A DNA stretch of 64,000 bases from Anaerocolumna sp. AGMB13020 (GCF_033100115.1 NZ_CP136910.1:620001-684000), one strand, 5' to 3'; positions 1 through 9,631 are shown, numbered from the stretch's first letter. Numbers and translations are program-made. Notes: generated from the letters alone by a model not told the origin.

Positions 1-644
1 GGAATTCCAATTTTATTCAGATAATCCTTAATTATCCACATTTCACCTGCCAGATTAAAGTCTCCCAGAATATTTACTCCTTTTCTTTTCTTGGGGTTAT
101 GACAGGCTATCAGCTCCATAATAGCATTACAGGCCATTTTGTAACCCACGGATTTATTTCCGGAAAAACCCGGGGATTTCACCGGTATTACGCGCATATC
201 ATATTTTTCTGACATGGTCTTACAGACAGCATTCACGTCATCACCGATTACACCTACAATACAGGTAGCATATACAAATATCAGTTTTGGATGATGTTTC
301 TCAGCTATTTCCTCAATTGCCAGTGTAAGTCTTTTTTCACCGCCGAAAATAATATCTGGCTCTCTTAAATCTGTAGAAAAACTGTTACGATAGAGCTCCT
401 CACCACTGGATAAACTTCCTCTGATATCCCAGGTATAGCTGGCGCAGCCAATAGGGCCATGGACGATATGAAAGGCATCTGTTATTGGATTTAATACCAC
501 TCTTGCACCGCAATAAACACAAGCTCTCTGACTGACGGAACCGGATACACTGTTGGCATCACATTTCATACCATTTCCACCGCAACCATCTCTCTTCTCG
601 TAGATAAATTCCTTTCTGTCTTCTAAAACATTGGCATTCTCCAT
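1..644 (-). CDS. nifE: NifE, nitrogenase FeMo-cofactor scaffold subunit (N-terminal part)
   Basis: The 214 visible residues belong to the nitrogenase component 1 superfamily, and the gene runs off the left edge. With NifN, NifE forms the scaffold on which the NifB-derived precursor matures into FeMo-cofactor. Seen here: the N-terminal cysteine region (ACVYCGARVVLNPITDAFH), then HGPIGCASYTW, FGGEKRL and ATCIVGVIGDDV, each typical of NifE rather than NifD. The ATG at 644 has a GGGAG site just upstream. It lies 118 bp downstream of nifK on the same strand, in the usual clostridial order K-E. NifN and NifB would be expected beyond the edge but cannot be seen. Confidence 0.93.
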   Translation of the reverse strand, partial: MENANVLEDRKEFIYEKRDGCGGNGMKCDANSVSGSVSQRACVYCGARVVLNPITDAFHIVHGPIGCASYTWDIRGSLSSGEELYRNSFSTDLREPDIIFGGEKRLTLAIEEIAEKHHPKLIFVYATCIVGVIGDDVNAVCKTMSEKYDMRVIPVKSPGFSGNKSVGYKMACNAIMELIACHNPKKRKGVNILGDFNLAGEMWIIKDYLNKIGI

Positions 645-685
645 AGCCCGCTCCCTTTCTGTACAGTTTCTATAAATAAACAAAG

Positions 686-722
686 CTCCCGTATAATGAC
701 AGCTTCGTCACAATTACGGGAG
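686..722 (-). other. Stem-loop between nifK and nifE
   Basis: CTCCCGTA (686-693) pairs with TACGGGAG (715-722), and an inner TGAC/GTCA pair extends the stem. Read on the nif strand it is followed by CTTTGTTT, not a clean U-tract. It is therefore more likely a processing or stabilising hairpin, or a leaky attenuator that lowers nifE expression relative to nifHDK, than a full terminator. Confidence 0.5.
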
Positions 723-762
723 TTTCCTATAACAATCTCTAACTTTAATACCAGAAGTATAA

Positions 763-2127
763 TTACATAACCATTTCAAAATCTTCTTCCAGGCTGTCTC
801 TATCCTGTCTGTCCATAAGGGCATTGGTTATCAGCTCTGCCAGTCTCATACCGCCCTTATAACCTACCAAAGGCATATAAGAATGTACATAACGGTCAAT
901 AATCGGAAAGCCTGCTCTTATAAAAGGAATATCTTCTGCTCTGGCAATATGTTTTCCATGGGTTCCTCCTATGAGCAGATCAACACCTTCATTCTTAATC
1001 CACTGGTGGAGCTCATACAAATCTCCATAAGCTTTAACCTGGCAATCTTTCATACCGTATTTTTCAAATAAACCTTTCACTTCGTTTTCAAAGGCCTCTC
1101 CCGGGGTACCGGTCAGTACATATTTTGGTATCATACCCATTTCCAGAACAAATTCTGTAAGTCCTATTACCGTATCCGGATCTCCATAGATGGCAACCTT
1201 CTTATTATACGTGTAGGGATGGATATCAATTAAGATATCAACCAGCTGACCTCTTTCTTCTTCCAATTCATAGGGAACTTCTGCTTTCGATATGGATTGA
1301 AGAGCCATTACAAAGTTGTCGGTCTGCGTAATTCCAATAGGCATGGAAAGTAATTTATAGGGAACATCACACTTCTTCTGCAATGTTTGACCACCCCATT
1401 CACTGGAAAATTTACCAATGGCCAGAGTCTGATCACAGTCACCCAGCTCAATGACCTCCTCTACCGTCGTTCCGCCTTTGGGATACATCTCAAATTTACC
1501 GGTCATAGGACTGTCCATTACACCGCTGGTATCCGGTAACATAGTAAAGGGTACTTTCATCTGCCTGGCAATTTTTTTCATTTCTCTCATATCGCCAGGA
1601 TTTACAAAACCAGGTATAAGTGCTGTCTTACCGTTGCTTTTACCCGTTTTAACAGATAAATAACTGATGAAGCTGCCTACCATATTGGAGAATCCGGTTA
1701 TATGTGAACCTTTATAACTTGGTGTATTGGTATGCACAATGAACTTTCCTTCCGGAATATCGATGCTTTTAATGATTTCATTTAAGTCATCACCGATAGT
1801 CTCAGATAAACAGGTGGTATGCACTGCGATAATTTTCGGGTTATAGATTTCAAAAATATTCTTTGCTGCTGTTCTTAAGTTACTGCCACCGCCAAATACG
1901 GAGGCCCCTTCTGTAAAGGAACTGGAGGCCGCCATTGCAGGATCCTTGAAATGTCTTGTTAAGAACATTCGGTGGAAGGCACAGCATCCCTGAGAACCAT
2001 GGCTGTGAGGGAGACATTCATGGACACCAAGTGCTGCATACATTGCACCTACCGGTTGACAGGTCTTAGCAGGATTCACTCTTAAGGCCGTTCTTTCATA
2101 GGGTTCTTTTTTTGTGTAATCAAGCAT
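763..2127 (-). CDS. nifK: NifK, nitrogenase MoFe protein beta subunit
   Basis: Beta subunit of MoFe dinitrogenase (454 residues), which shares the P-cluster with NifD and docks the Fe protein. The three P-cluster cysteines are visible at residues 23, 48 and 106 with the family spacing of 25 and 58. The short N-terminus, lacking the roughly 50-residue extension of proteobacterial NifK, matches clostridial enzymes such as that of C. pasteurianum. The ATG at 2127 follows nifD by 2 bp, so translation is probably coupled; an AGGAGG site lies in the end of nifD. It is fully co-directional with nifD and nifE. Confidence 0.97.
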   Translation of the reverse strand: MLDYTKKEPYERTALRVNPAKTCQPVGAMYAALGVHECLPHSHGSQGCCAFHRMFLTRHFKDPAMAASSSFTEGASVFGGGSNLRTAAKNIFEIYNPKIIAVHTTCLSETIGDDLNEIIKSIDIPEGKFIVHTNTPSYKGSHITGFSNMVGSFISYLSVKTGKSNGKTALIPGFVNPGDMREMKKIARQMKVPFTMLPDTSGVMDSPMTGKFEMYPKGGTTVEEVIELGDCDQTLAIGKFSSEWGGQTLQKKCDVPYKLLSMPIGITQTDNFVMALQSISKAEVPYELEEERGQLVDILIDIHPYTYNKKVAIYGDPDTVIGLTEFVLEMGMIPKYVLTGTPGEAFENEVKGLFEKYGMKDCQVKAYGDLYELHQWIKNEGVDLLIGGTHGKHIARAEDIPFIRAGFPIIDRYVHSYMPLVGYKGGMRLAELITNALMDRQDRDSLEEDFEMVM

Positions 2128-2129
2128 TT

Positions 2130-3719
2130 TTATTCACCTCCTAAGGTTCCTTCCAGGATGGGAGCAGTTTTCCAGGGAGCCTTTACAAAGCTCCAGGCCG
2201 GGGTATATATCCCCATAGTTACGTCTCTGGCAAAATTCACAGCTCCTCGAAAACCTGCGTAGGGACCGCTATAATCGTAGGAATGCAACTGTCTAGAGAG
2301 GATACCGCTTTTTTGTGCAATAAATTTATCTTTAATACCGGAGAAAAAAATGTCCGGTTTTAATACTTTTAAAAATTCTTCTGTCTCATAGTGATTCAGG
2401 TCATCAACCATATAGGTTCCATCAGGCATATCCTTTATCAGTCCGCCATAGTAGTCGATCAGTTTTTCTTCTTTCAGCTTGCCTATTTCTTCTTCTGAAA
2501 GATAGAGATGGTATTTCTCCTTATCCGGTTCAACCGTTATGGATTCAATGTTCTTGCTGTCTGCATCCGGTTTAATAAAAGGAAGCACTTCTCTTCCTTC
2601 GTACTCATCTCTGTGTCCGAATTCATAACCTGCAAGTACGGTGTTCACCCCAAGGTCATGAAGGAGGAATTGATAATGATGAGATCTGGAACCTCCTACA
2701 TAGATTGCTGCCGTCTTGCCTTTTAGCTTACTTTTGTAATAAGCCATATCATCGTGGATAAGTCCGATTTCATCAGCAATTACTTCCTCTGTCTTCCTGG
2801 TAAGTTCAGCATCATTGAAATATTTAGCAATATTCCTCAGAGTTTCCATGGTTCCCTTTACACCTATAAAATTAACCTTCATCCAAGGCGTGCCATATTT
2901 CTCTTCAATCATCTCTGCAATATAGTTAATGGAACGATGGCACTGTACCAGGCTTAAATTTGCCAGATGTGCATTCTTTAAATCCTCCATACTGCTGTCA
3001 CCGGTAAAGGTAGAGACCACCTCATAACCGATTCTCTTAAGAATTCTCTCTGTCTCCCAGCCGTCACCGCCAATGTTGTATTCACCTAAAAGATTAACTG
3101 AGAATTTATTCTTGATCTGTCTGTCACCTTCTCCAATTACAAAACGCATGATCTGATTGTTTGCGATATGATGACCGGCTGACTGACTGACACCTTTATA
3201 ACCTTCACAGCTGTAGGCAATACACTTGATTCCGTATTCTGTTTCCGCCCATCTTGCAACCGCATGGATATCATCACCGATAAGACCTACAGGACAGGTT
3301 GAACAGATAAAAATAGTGGAAGGATGGAATAAATCTATCGCTTCTGTAATTGACTGTTTTAACTTCTTTTCACCACCGAACACGATATCTGGTTCCTGCA
3401 TATCTGTTGAAAAGCTGTATTGCAGAAAATTATCAATGCCTTCTTCTTTCTTTCCTTTATGACGCCTTGTACCCCATGCATAGTAGGAACAACCGATAGG
3501 CCCGTGTACTATCTGAAGAGCATCCTTGATAGGGCCTAAAACTACACCTTTACAGCCCGCATAACAGCAGCCGCGTTGAGTGATAATTCCTGGTATGGTA
3601 CGAACATTCGCTGCAATCTGGTTATCATTCTCATTGTTTCCTATGTCTACCATGTGTTCTTTACGATTTTTGTAAACACGTGAATTATACTGATCCAATA
3701 CTTTTTCCAATGCACTCAC
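2130..3719 (-). CDS. nifD: NifD, nitrogenase MoFe protein alpha subunit
   Basis: Alpha subunit that holds FeMo-cofactor, where N2 is reduced (529 residues). P-cluster cysteines are at 51 and 77 (spacing 26) and in STCPVGLIGDD. The cofactor cysteine lies in SLVQCHRSINY and the cofactor histidine in QLHSYDYSGPYAGFRG. A stretch of about 50 residues after GYEFGHRDEYEG is the insertion characteristic of clostridial NifD. The start is GTG at 3719, preceded by AAAGGAGGT about 9 nt upstream; no in-frame ATG is better placed. The gene follows nifI2 by 15 bp. Confidence 0.97.
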   Translation of the reverse strand: MSALEKVLDQYNSRVYKNRKEHMVDIGNNENDNQIAANVRTIPGIITQRGCCYAGCKGVVLGPIKDALQIVHGPIGCSYYAWGTRRHKGKKEEGIDNFLQYSFSTDMQEPDIVFGGEKKLKQSITEAIDLFHPSTIFICSTCPVGLIGDDIHAVARWAETEYGIKCIAYSCEGYKGVSQSAGHHIANNQIMRFVIGEGDRQIKNKFSVNLLGEYNIGGDGWETERILKRIGYEVVSTFTGDSSMEDLKNAHLANLSLVQCHRSINYIAEMIEEKYGTPWMKVNFIGVKGTMETLRNIAKYFNDAELTRKTEEVIADEIGLIHDDMAYYKSKLKGKTAAIYVGGSRSHHYQFLLHDLGVNTVLAGYEFGHRDEYEGREVLPFIKPDADSKNIESITVEPDKEKYHLYLSEEEIGKLKEEKLIDYYGGLIKDMPDGTYMVDDLNHYETEEFLKVLKPDIFFSGIKDKFIAQKSGILSRQLHSYDYSGPYAGFRGAVNFARDVTMGIYTPAWSFVKAPWKTAPILEGTLGGE

Positions 3720-3734
3720 TGAAGGCCACCTCCT

Positions 3735-4118
3735 TTAATAAGCTTCTGTTGTTGATTCCCCATTACGAACCTGATAATTCTCATATATGGGTAATACAAA
3801 TATCTTGCCGTCTCCCGGATGTCCGCTGGAATTCACTTCCATAATAGCTTCTACCACTTTGCTGACATCCCCATCCTCTACTACGATGGTAAATACTCTT
3901 TTTGGTATCAGTCTTGTAGCTTCGGTTAAATGCTCACCGGAAGGATCAAGGGGAAGTTCACCATTTTCTACAATCGTAGTTAGAAGATTCATGTCAATTA
4001 GCTTTTTTCCTCTACCCAATACCTTTCTGCAGGTGAAAGCAGGTATTCCGGCCGAAGCCAACGCTTCCTTGGTCACATTGACTTTGTTCTGTCTGACAAT
4101 CGCCATTACTTCCTTCAT
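3735..4118 (-). CDS. nifI2: NifI2, PII-family nitrogenase switch-off protein
   Basis: PII-like protein of the NifI2 class. With NifI1 it forms a complex that inhibits MoFe protein when 2-oxoglutarate is low, a post-translational ammonium switch-off known from methanogens and clostridia. The sequence starts KEVMAIVRQNKVNVTKEAL and keeps the core VFTIVVEDGDVSKVVEAIM and the B-loop GHPGDGKIFVLP. The ATG at 4118 (MKEVMAI) is chosen because GGGAG lies 5 nt upstream and homologues begin there; a GTG at 4148 would add 10 residues. It sits between nifI1 and nifD, the diagnostic position. Confidence 0.93.
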   Translation of the reverse strand: MKEVMAIVRQNKVNVTKEALASAGIPAFTCRKVLGRGKKLIDMNLLTTIVENGELPLDPSGEHLTEATRLIPKRVFTIVVEDGDVSKVVEAIMEVNSSGHPGDGKIFVLPIYENYQVRNGESTTEAY

Positions 4119-4131
4119 CACAACTCCCATC

Positions 4132-4149
4132 TGTGTGCCCAATGGCACA
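4132..4149 (-). other. Stem-loop just upstream of the nifI2 start
   Basis: GTGTGCC (4132-4138) pairs perfectly with GGCACAC (4143-4149) around a CAAT loop, 13 nt before the chosen nifI2 start. It may tune nifI2 translation or mark a processing site. There is no U-tract, so it is not a terminator. Confidence 0.5.
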
Positions 4150-4165
4150 CTGCCTCTTTCTTATC

Positions 4166-4492
4166 CTACAGACCTTTTTTCTTGGTACTGATGGTATATG
4201 CTTCTTCTACCGGACTGATAAATATCCTGCCATCACCAAAATGTCCGGTTTCACCGGTTCTGGCATATTTCATGATAATCTTTACCACATCATCCTTATC
4301 TGCATCTTCCACTACAATCAACAGCATTTCTTTTGGTATTTCATCGTAGAAGATTTCACCGACTTTGACACCCTTTTGTTTTCCCCTGCCATATACGTCC
4401 ATTTTTGTTACTGCGGGATAACCGGCTGATAACAATTCCGATAAAACAACGCCAACTTTCTCAGGTCTGATAATTGCTCTTACTAATAACAT
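4166..4492 (-). CDS. nifI1: NifI1, PII-family nitrogenase switch-off protein
   Basis: PII-family protein (108 residues), partner of NifI2 in ammonium switch-off of nitrogenase. Visible are MLLVRAIIRPEKVGVVLSEL, the T-loop start YGRGKQKG with the conserved Gln/Lys, and the B-loop GHFGDGRIFISPVEEAY with the 2-oxoglutarate/ATP-binding glycines. The ATG at 4492 has AGGAGGT upstream, with a GTG one codon earlier. The gene is placed directly after nifH (18 bp), as in clostridia and methanogens. Confidence 0.93.
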   Translation of the reverse strand: MLLVRAIIRPEKVGVVLSELLSAGYPAVTKMDVYGRGKQKGVKVGEIFYDEIPKEMLLIVVEDADKDDVVKIIMKYARTGETGHFGDGRIFISPVEEAYTISTKKKGL

Positions 4493-4510
4493 CACGCCAC
4501 CTCCTAGTAT

Positions 4511-5402
<892 letters not shown>

Positions 5403-5493
5403 GTCTGATAGAGTGCATGCAATTTCTATTGAAGTGATTTTATCATTTTGACTGGTAGGTTTTCAATGCATCGATTTGTCAATCATTTCTAAC

Positions 5494-5522
5494 ATAATAC
5501 TATTTTTTTTGCACAGTTTCAA
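5494..5522 (-). promoter_or_regulatory. Probable nifH operon promoter
   Basis: On the minus strand: -35 TTGAAA (5522-5517), a 17-bp spacer, and -10 TATTAT (5499-5494). Transcription would begin near 5487 and give a leader of about 155 nt containing the hairpin at 5373-5400. No sigma-54 -24/-12 element was seen, which fits clostridial nif control. Confidence 0.55.
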
Positions 5523-5603
5523 CTAGCAATTTTCAAAGCTTTAAAAAAAAAATTAGTACTGCTGTGGAAATTAGTGATAATGCAGTAAGGATTCATTTTA
5601 TTC

Positions 5604-5632
5604 TTGACATTTATAAAACTATTGAATATAAT
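5604..5632 (+). promoter_or_regulatory. Consensus sigma-70 promoter
   Basis: TTGACA (5604-5609), a 17-bp spacer and TATAAT (5627-5632): a perfect consensus housekeeping promoter, pointing away from nifH. It is followed within 50 nt by a terminator, so its main product is a short RNA. Confidence 0.8.
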
Positions 5633-5639
5633 AATCATG

Positions 5640-5716
5640 ATTTTCCGGTTGAGCATTATTTGCTCAAGGTTTTGAGCTTTAGGGTGGAGAGCTTGTATTA
5701 GCTTTCCACCCTTTTT
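5640..5716 (+). ncRNA. Short RNA (about 77 nt) between a consensus promoter and a strong terminator
   Basis: The segment starts 7-8 nt after the -10 box and ends at a terminator: an 11-bp stem (5682-5692 with 5701-5711) followed by TTTTT. Upstream of it, TTGAGCA (5649-5655) can pair with TGCTCAA (5661-5667), or GCTCAA can pair instead with the second TTGAGC at 5672-5677. These are two mutually exclusive hairpins. It could be a stand-alone small RNA or a leader/riboswitch for the antiporter gene 214 nt downstream. No known riboswitch class was recognised and no ORF is present. Confidence 0.5.
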
Positions 5717-5929
5717 ATGTATTTTAAGTTCAATAAACGTTAGGAATATGAAGGCTGCCCTGAAAATCCGGGATTTACCTTTTATGAAAGTTTACGTTAT
5801 TAATGAGTAGTGTGTTACCTGTTACATTAATAAAATTTACTTAAAAATTTAAGTTGAGTCTCCTAAATGAATGCAGTCAATATTAATCAAGTACATCTCA
5901 GCAAATTAATAAAGAAAAGGGTGGTTTTT

Positions 5930-6919
5930 ATGCAGTTAATTTTACTTATCATAGGTTTGGTATTAATTCTTAAAAGTGCAGATATTCTCATTGACTCTTC
6001 TGCTAAAATAGCACGTAAATACGGTATTTCTTCTTTTATTATTGGTATTACGGTAGTTGCCTTTGGAACCAGTGCGCCAGAACTCGTTGTTGGAATTCTC
6101 TCAGGCATACGTGGTACAAACCAATTGACACTTGGCAATGTCATAGGGAGTTCATTATCTAATCTTGCTTTGATTGCTGGTCTGTCCTCAATGATTCTGG
6201 CACTTATAATAAAGGATTCTCTGGTAAAGAAAGAACTTCCCATGCTACTCCTATCTGAAATTATTCTTTTGATTATGATGCTAAGTAGCAATACTATGAA
6301 AAGATTTTATGGTATCCTTTTATTATGTGGATTTATAATGTTTATGTTATATGTTATTCTAGATGCAAAAAAATCTATTCCTGCTACATTTGACATCGAT
6401 GGTGATTTGGATACAGATAATGACGGCAATGGTCTTAACAATGAAATAATACAGAAGAAAGAGAAGAGTTTATTTCTGTTATATATATTAACATTCCTTT
6501 CACTTGGTGGTTTAATTATAGGTGGAAAACTTACAGTAGACAGTAGTACACTGATCGCATCAAGATTCGGATTAAGCCAGACCCTGATTGGTATCACCAT
6601 TGTATCACTGGCAACAACCATGCCCGAGCTAGTAACCAGTATTATGGCAGTAATCAAAAAAGAACCCGATATTGTGATAGGAAACTGCATCGGTAGCAAT
6701 CTGTTTAATATACTTTTTGTCCTTGGTGTATCTACTACAATATCACCAATATCAATTGAAAAATCCTTATGGATTGATTTAGTTATTACAATAATATTGA
6801 CCATTTATATTTTTATTGTATCCGTTCTTCGAAAAAAAATAAATAGATTAGATGGCATACTGCTTTTTATTACTTACCTTTGCTTCATGACATATAAAAT
6901 AATTACAGTTATTTTTTAG
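5930..6919 (+). CDS. Calcium/sodium antiporter of the YrbG/CaCA family
   Basis: Integral membrane cation exchanger (329 residues) with the duplicated CaCA fold. The two alpha-repeat signatures are visible as GTSAPELVVG near residue 40 and TTMPELVTSIMA in the second half. Each is followed by the N-xx-GS motif (GNVIGSSLSN and GNCIGSNLFN). Hydrophobic segments alternate on both sides of an acidic loop (DIDGDLDTDNDGNG) that resembles a calcium-binding loop. The ATG at 5930 (MQLILLIIGL) follows AAAGGGTGG; an upstream ATG at 5867 has no ribosome site. Ion specificity is inferred from the family only. Confidence 0.85.
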   Translation: MQLILLIIGLVLILKSADILIDSSAKIARKYGISSFIIGITVVAFGTSAPELVVGILSGIRGTNQLTLGNVIGSSLSNLALIAGLSSMILALIIKDSLVKKELPMLLLSEIILLIMMLSSNTMKRFYGILLLCGFIMFMLYVILDAKKSIPATFDIDGDLDTDNDGNGLNNEIIQKKEKSLFLLYILTFLSLGGLIIGGKLTVDSSTLIASRFGLSQTLIGITIVSLATTMPELVTSIMAVIKKEPDIVIGNCIGSNLFNILFVLGVSTTISPISIEKSLWIDLVITIILTIYIFIVSVLRKKINRLDGILLFITYLCFMTYKIITVIF

Positions 6920-6956
6920 TATTCACCAATTAACTAAACCATGATAAAGGAGATCT

Positions 6957-7619
6957 ATGTTAAATAAGAATAATAAGAACTATATTTTAGTTAGTGCTGC
7001 TCCGATTCTTTGTATTACAATGCTGCTATTTATTCCGCTTCTAACTAATCGAATTGGTAAGACAGCAGGATTTATTATAGGATTCTGTATTTATTGGTTT
7101 GTTTTTTGTCTGCCCATCTCTATGTATTGTTCTGATGGATTAAGTAAGTTGAGAGAAATCTATACTCTAAAATCAAATATAACAACTGTAAGTAAAAATA
7201 TCTTTTATTTTTTATCATTTGTACCATGTATTGCCACTTTTTTTGCAGTATTTAAAGAGGTGGCTCCAATAGCAGGGTTTCAAGTTTTAATTATTTCATT
7301 GGTATTTGCACTAATTAATGGAACTTTTGAAGAAATGTTTTGGCGTGGAATTTATAATAAGATTTTTAATAATAACATTTTTTTAGCATACATATTTCCA
7401 ACATTGTTTTTTGGAATTTGGCATATAGCATTGTACATGGCGCATGGAATACTATATCAGGGTGGATTTGCTTCGTTAGTTGGTGGTTCTATTTTCATGG
7501 GATTATTATGGGGATGGGTTGCTTATAAAACAAAATCTATTAAAGTTGTAACAGTAGCACATATAATAACCAATTTTTTTGCTTTTACTGGTCTAATTTA
7601 TCAAAACTGGTTCAGCTGA
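6957..7619 (+). CDS. CPBP-family intramembrane metalloprotease (CAAX/bacteriocin-processing type)
   Basis: Polytopic membrane protein (220 residues). The glutamate motif EEMFWRG (with the ..EExxxR pattern) and the histidine motif FGIWHIALYMAHG identify the Abi/CPBP intramembrane endopeptidase family. About six to seven hydrophobic segments are seen. Family members process prenylated or bacteriocin peptides or give self-immunity; the substrate here is unknown. The ATG at 6957 is preceded by AAAGGAG. It lies 37 bp after the antiporter and may be co-transcribed. Confidence 0.8.
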   Translation: MLNKNNKNYILVSAAPILCITMLLFIPLLTNRIGKTAGFIIGFCIYWFVFCLPISMYCSDGLSKLREIYTLKSNITTVSKNIFYFLSFVPCIATFFAVFKEVAPIAGFQVLIISLVFALINGTFEEMFWRGIYNKIFNNNIFLAYIFPTLFFGIWHIALYMAHGILYQGGFASLVGGSIFMGLLWGWVAYKTKSIKVVTVAHIITNFFAFTGLIYQNWFS

Positions 7620-7738
7620 TTCAAATTATACCTTTCAAATGGCTGACTCTGTCTATCATTTCATCTTGGTATTCATACATGGGTAATAGAGTCACATGTA
7701 CATCAATATACAAAATTTATTGTGCATTTCACTTTAAA

Positions 7739-7778
7739 TTAGTAAGGAGCTGCAGATTGCACTGCAGCTCCTTACTAA
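7739..7778. terminator. Bidirectional terminator between the CPBP gene and amt
   Basis: A perfect 17-bp stem (7739-7755 with 7762-7778) around a 6-nt loop separates two convergent genes. Short A/T-rich runs flank it on both sides, so it can serve either strand. Confidence 0.75.
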
Positions 7779-7780
7779 TT

Positions 7781-9487
7781 CTAATCTTCATCCTGTAACG
7801 CAGCAAATCCAGTCTCACCTGTTCTTACCTTTATGACATCTTCAACATCATAAACGAATATCTTACCATCTCCGATATTTCCGGTATAAAGAGCTTTTCT
7901 TGCTTCATTAACAACAGTTGCCACCGGTACCTTACTTACGACTATTTCCACTTTAATCTTTGGAAGTAAGTTCATATCCATTGGAACTCCACGATAAAAT
8001 TCTGTTGATCCTTTTTGAATGCCACAACCAAGAACATTGGTTACCGTCATACCTGTTACTTCAATTGCATTCATTGCTTTCTTTAAATCCTCAAACTTAC
8101 TTTGTTTTGCTATAATTACAATTTGTGTAAGTTTTTGCTTATCCTCGGATACAGTATAACCGGTAGTAGATACCTTAACGGCCTGTGTAATTGGCACTGT
8201 TCCTAAAGGAGCTGCAACTTCACCGCTACCTGTAAAAACATCAGGAGAAGGCATAAAGTCTGCATAAGCACTGGTTAAACCATGTTCCTTGATATCAAGT
8301 CCCAGAATCTCTTCTTCTTTTGAAACTCTAAGTCCTACAATAGTTTTTATTAAATAAAAAGTAATAACCATTGTAACAATAACCCATGCAGCTACAGAAA
8401 CAACACCGATAAACTGTGTTAATAGCAATTTCACTCCACCACCGTAAAAGAGCCCCTCTTCCTGAGCAAATAGGCCTACAGCAAGGGTACCAAACGCACC
8501 GCATAAACCATGAACGCCAATCGCACCTACAGGATCATCAATCTTTAGTACTTTATCAATAAATTCTATACCAAACACAACAACAAAACCTGCAAGGATA
8601 CCAATTACAGCTGCTCCCAAAGGTGATACCAGGTCACATCCAGCTGTAATAGCTACAAGTCCGGCTAAAGAACCATTCAAGGTCATAGAAACATCCGGTT
8701 TCTTATAACGAATCCAGGTAATACACATTACTGTGACAGTCGCAACAGCCGCAGCCATATTTGTTGTTACAAATATACTTCCCATTGCTAAGATTGCATC
8801 GTCTCCGGTTGCAGAGACTGTTGAGCCGCCGTTAAATCCAAACCAACAGAACCAGAGGATAAAAACTCCTAATGCACCTAAAGTTAAGCTGTGGCCTGGT
8901 ATAGCTTTAGGTTTTCCATTCTTATCATATTTGCCGATTCTGGGTCCTAGTATTTTAGCTCCGACCAAAGCTGCAACACCACCAACCATATGAACAGCAG
9001 TGGAACCTGCAAAATCATGAAATCCTTGTTGAGCCAGCCAGCCGCCACCCCAAATCCAGTGTCCAGAAACAGGATATACAAAAGCACTAATAACCATACT
9101 GTAAATGCAATATGAAGAGAATTTCGTTCGCTCTGCCATTGCACCTGATACAATTGTTGCCGCTGTTGCACAAAAAACTGTTTGAAAAATCAAAAATGCC
9201 ATAAGTGGAACGCCACTGGGTAATATTGAACTATAATCCCCCTTAACCATTGGATCAAAACCACCAATTAATAGACCAGAGCCACCAAACATGATGCCAA
9301 ATCCGAACAACCAGTAAATTGGAGTACCAAGACTGAAGTCCATCAGATTCTTCATTATGATGTTACCGGCATTCTTTGCTCTAGTAAATCCTGTCTCAAC
9401 CATTGCGAAACCTGCTTGCATGAAGAAAACCAATGCAGCAGCAACCAATACCCAGATTGTATTAGATGATGAATATAAACCTTCCAT
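7781..9487 (-). CDS. amt: Ammonium channel Amt fused to a C-terminal PII (GlnB/GlnK) domain
   Basis: 568 residues in two parts. Residues 1 to about 400 form an 11-helix Amt/Rh channel, with STAVHMVGG and GVHGLCGAFG supplying the pore twin histidines. Residues about 453-560 are a PII domain: TQIVIIAKQSKFEDLKKAM, the T-loop entry GCGIQKG with the conserved Gln/Lys, the B-loop GNIGDGKIFVYDVED and the C-loop VRTGETG. In most bacteria GlnK is a separate protein that plugs AmtB; here sensor and channel are covalently joined through a roughly 50-residue linker. The ATG at 9487 has AAGGAGGG. It lies close to nif and its leader resembles that of nifH. Confidence 0.93.
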   Translation of the reverse strand: MEGLYSSSNTIWVLVAAALVFFMQAGFAMVETGFTRAKNAGNIIMKNLMDFSLGTPIYWLFGFGIMFGGSGLLIGGFDPMVKGDYSSILPSGVPLMAFLIFQTVFCATAATIVSGAMAERTKFSSYCIYSMVISAFVYPVSGHWIWGGGWLAQQGFHDFAGSTAVHMVGGVAALVGAKILGPRIGKYDKNGKPKAIPGHSLTLGALGVFILWFCWFGFNGGSTVSATGDDAILAMGSIFVTTNMAAAVATVTVMCITWIRYKKPDVSMTLNGSLAGLVAITAGCDLVSPLGAAVIGILAGFVVVFGIEFIDKVLKIDDPVGAIGVHGLCGAFGTLAVGLFAQEEGLFYGGGVKLLLTQFIGVVSVAAWVIVTMVITFYLIKTIVGLRVSKEEEILGLDIKEHGLTSAYADFMPSPDVFTGSGEVAAPLGTVPITQAVKVSTTGYTVSEDKQKLTQIVIIAKQSKFEDLKKAMNAIEVTGMTVTNVLGCGIQKGSTEFYRGVPMDMNLLPKIKVEIVVSKVPVATVVNEARKALYTGNIGDGKIFVYDVEDVIKVRTGETGFAALQDED

Positions 9488-9509
9488 AATTCCCTCCTTA
9501 AATAAAAAA

Positions 9510-9553
9510 ACGCCAATTAAGTATTCCTTTTACTTAATCTGCGTCTCTGCAAA
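9510..9553 (-). promoter_or_regulatory. amt leader: terminator hairpin overlapping an AGAGAC-loop hairpin
   Basis: On the amt strand a stem (9544-9531 with 9523-9510) is followed directly by seven Ts, 22 nt before the start: a convincing terminator inside the leader. The hexamer AGAGAC (9548-9543) is the loop of a competing 5-bp hairpin (TTTGC/GCAGA, 9553-9538). That hairpin takes up part of the terminator's 5' arm. A hexaloop with A at position 1 and G at position 4 is the signature of ANTAR-protein targets, so antitermination is plausible. Confidence 0.6.
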
Positions 9554-9631
9554 AATATTTTTTTGAGTTCCTATATCTGTTTCATTTCTTATACTATAAC
9601 CCGAGCAAAATTCACTCCCTTCAAATAAAAT

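Noticed and set aside
5887..6804. Minus-strand frames opposite the antiporter
   Set aside because: Antisense shadows of a clear membrane-protein gene.
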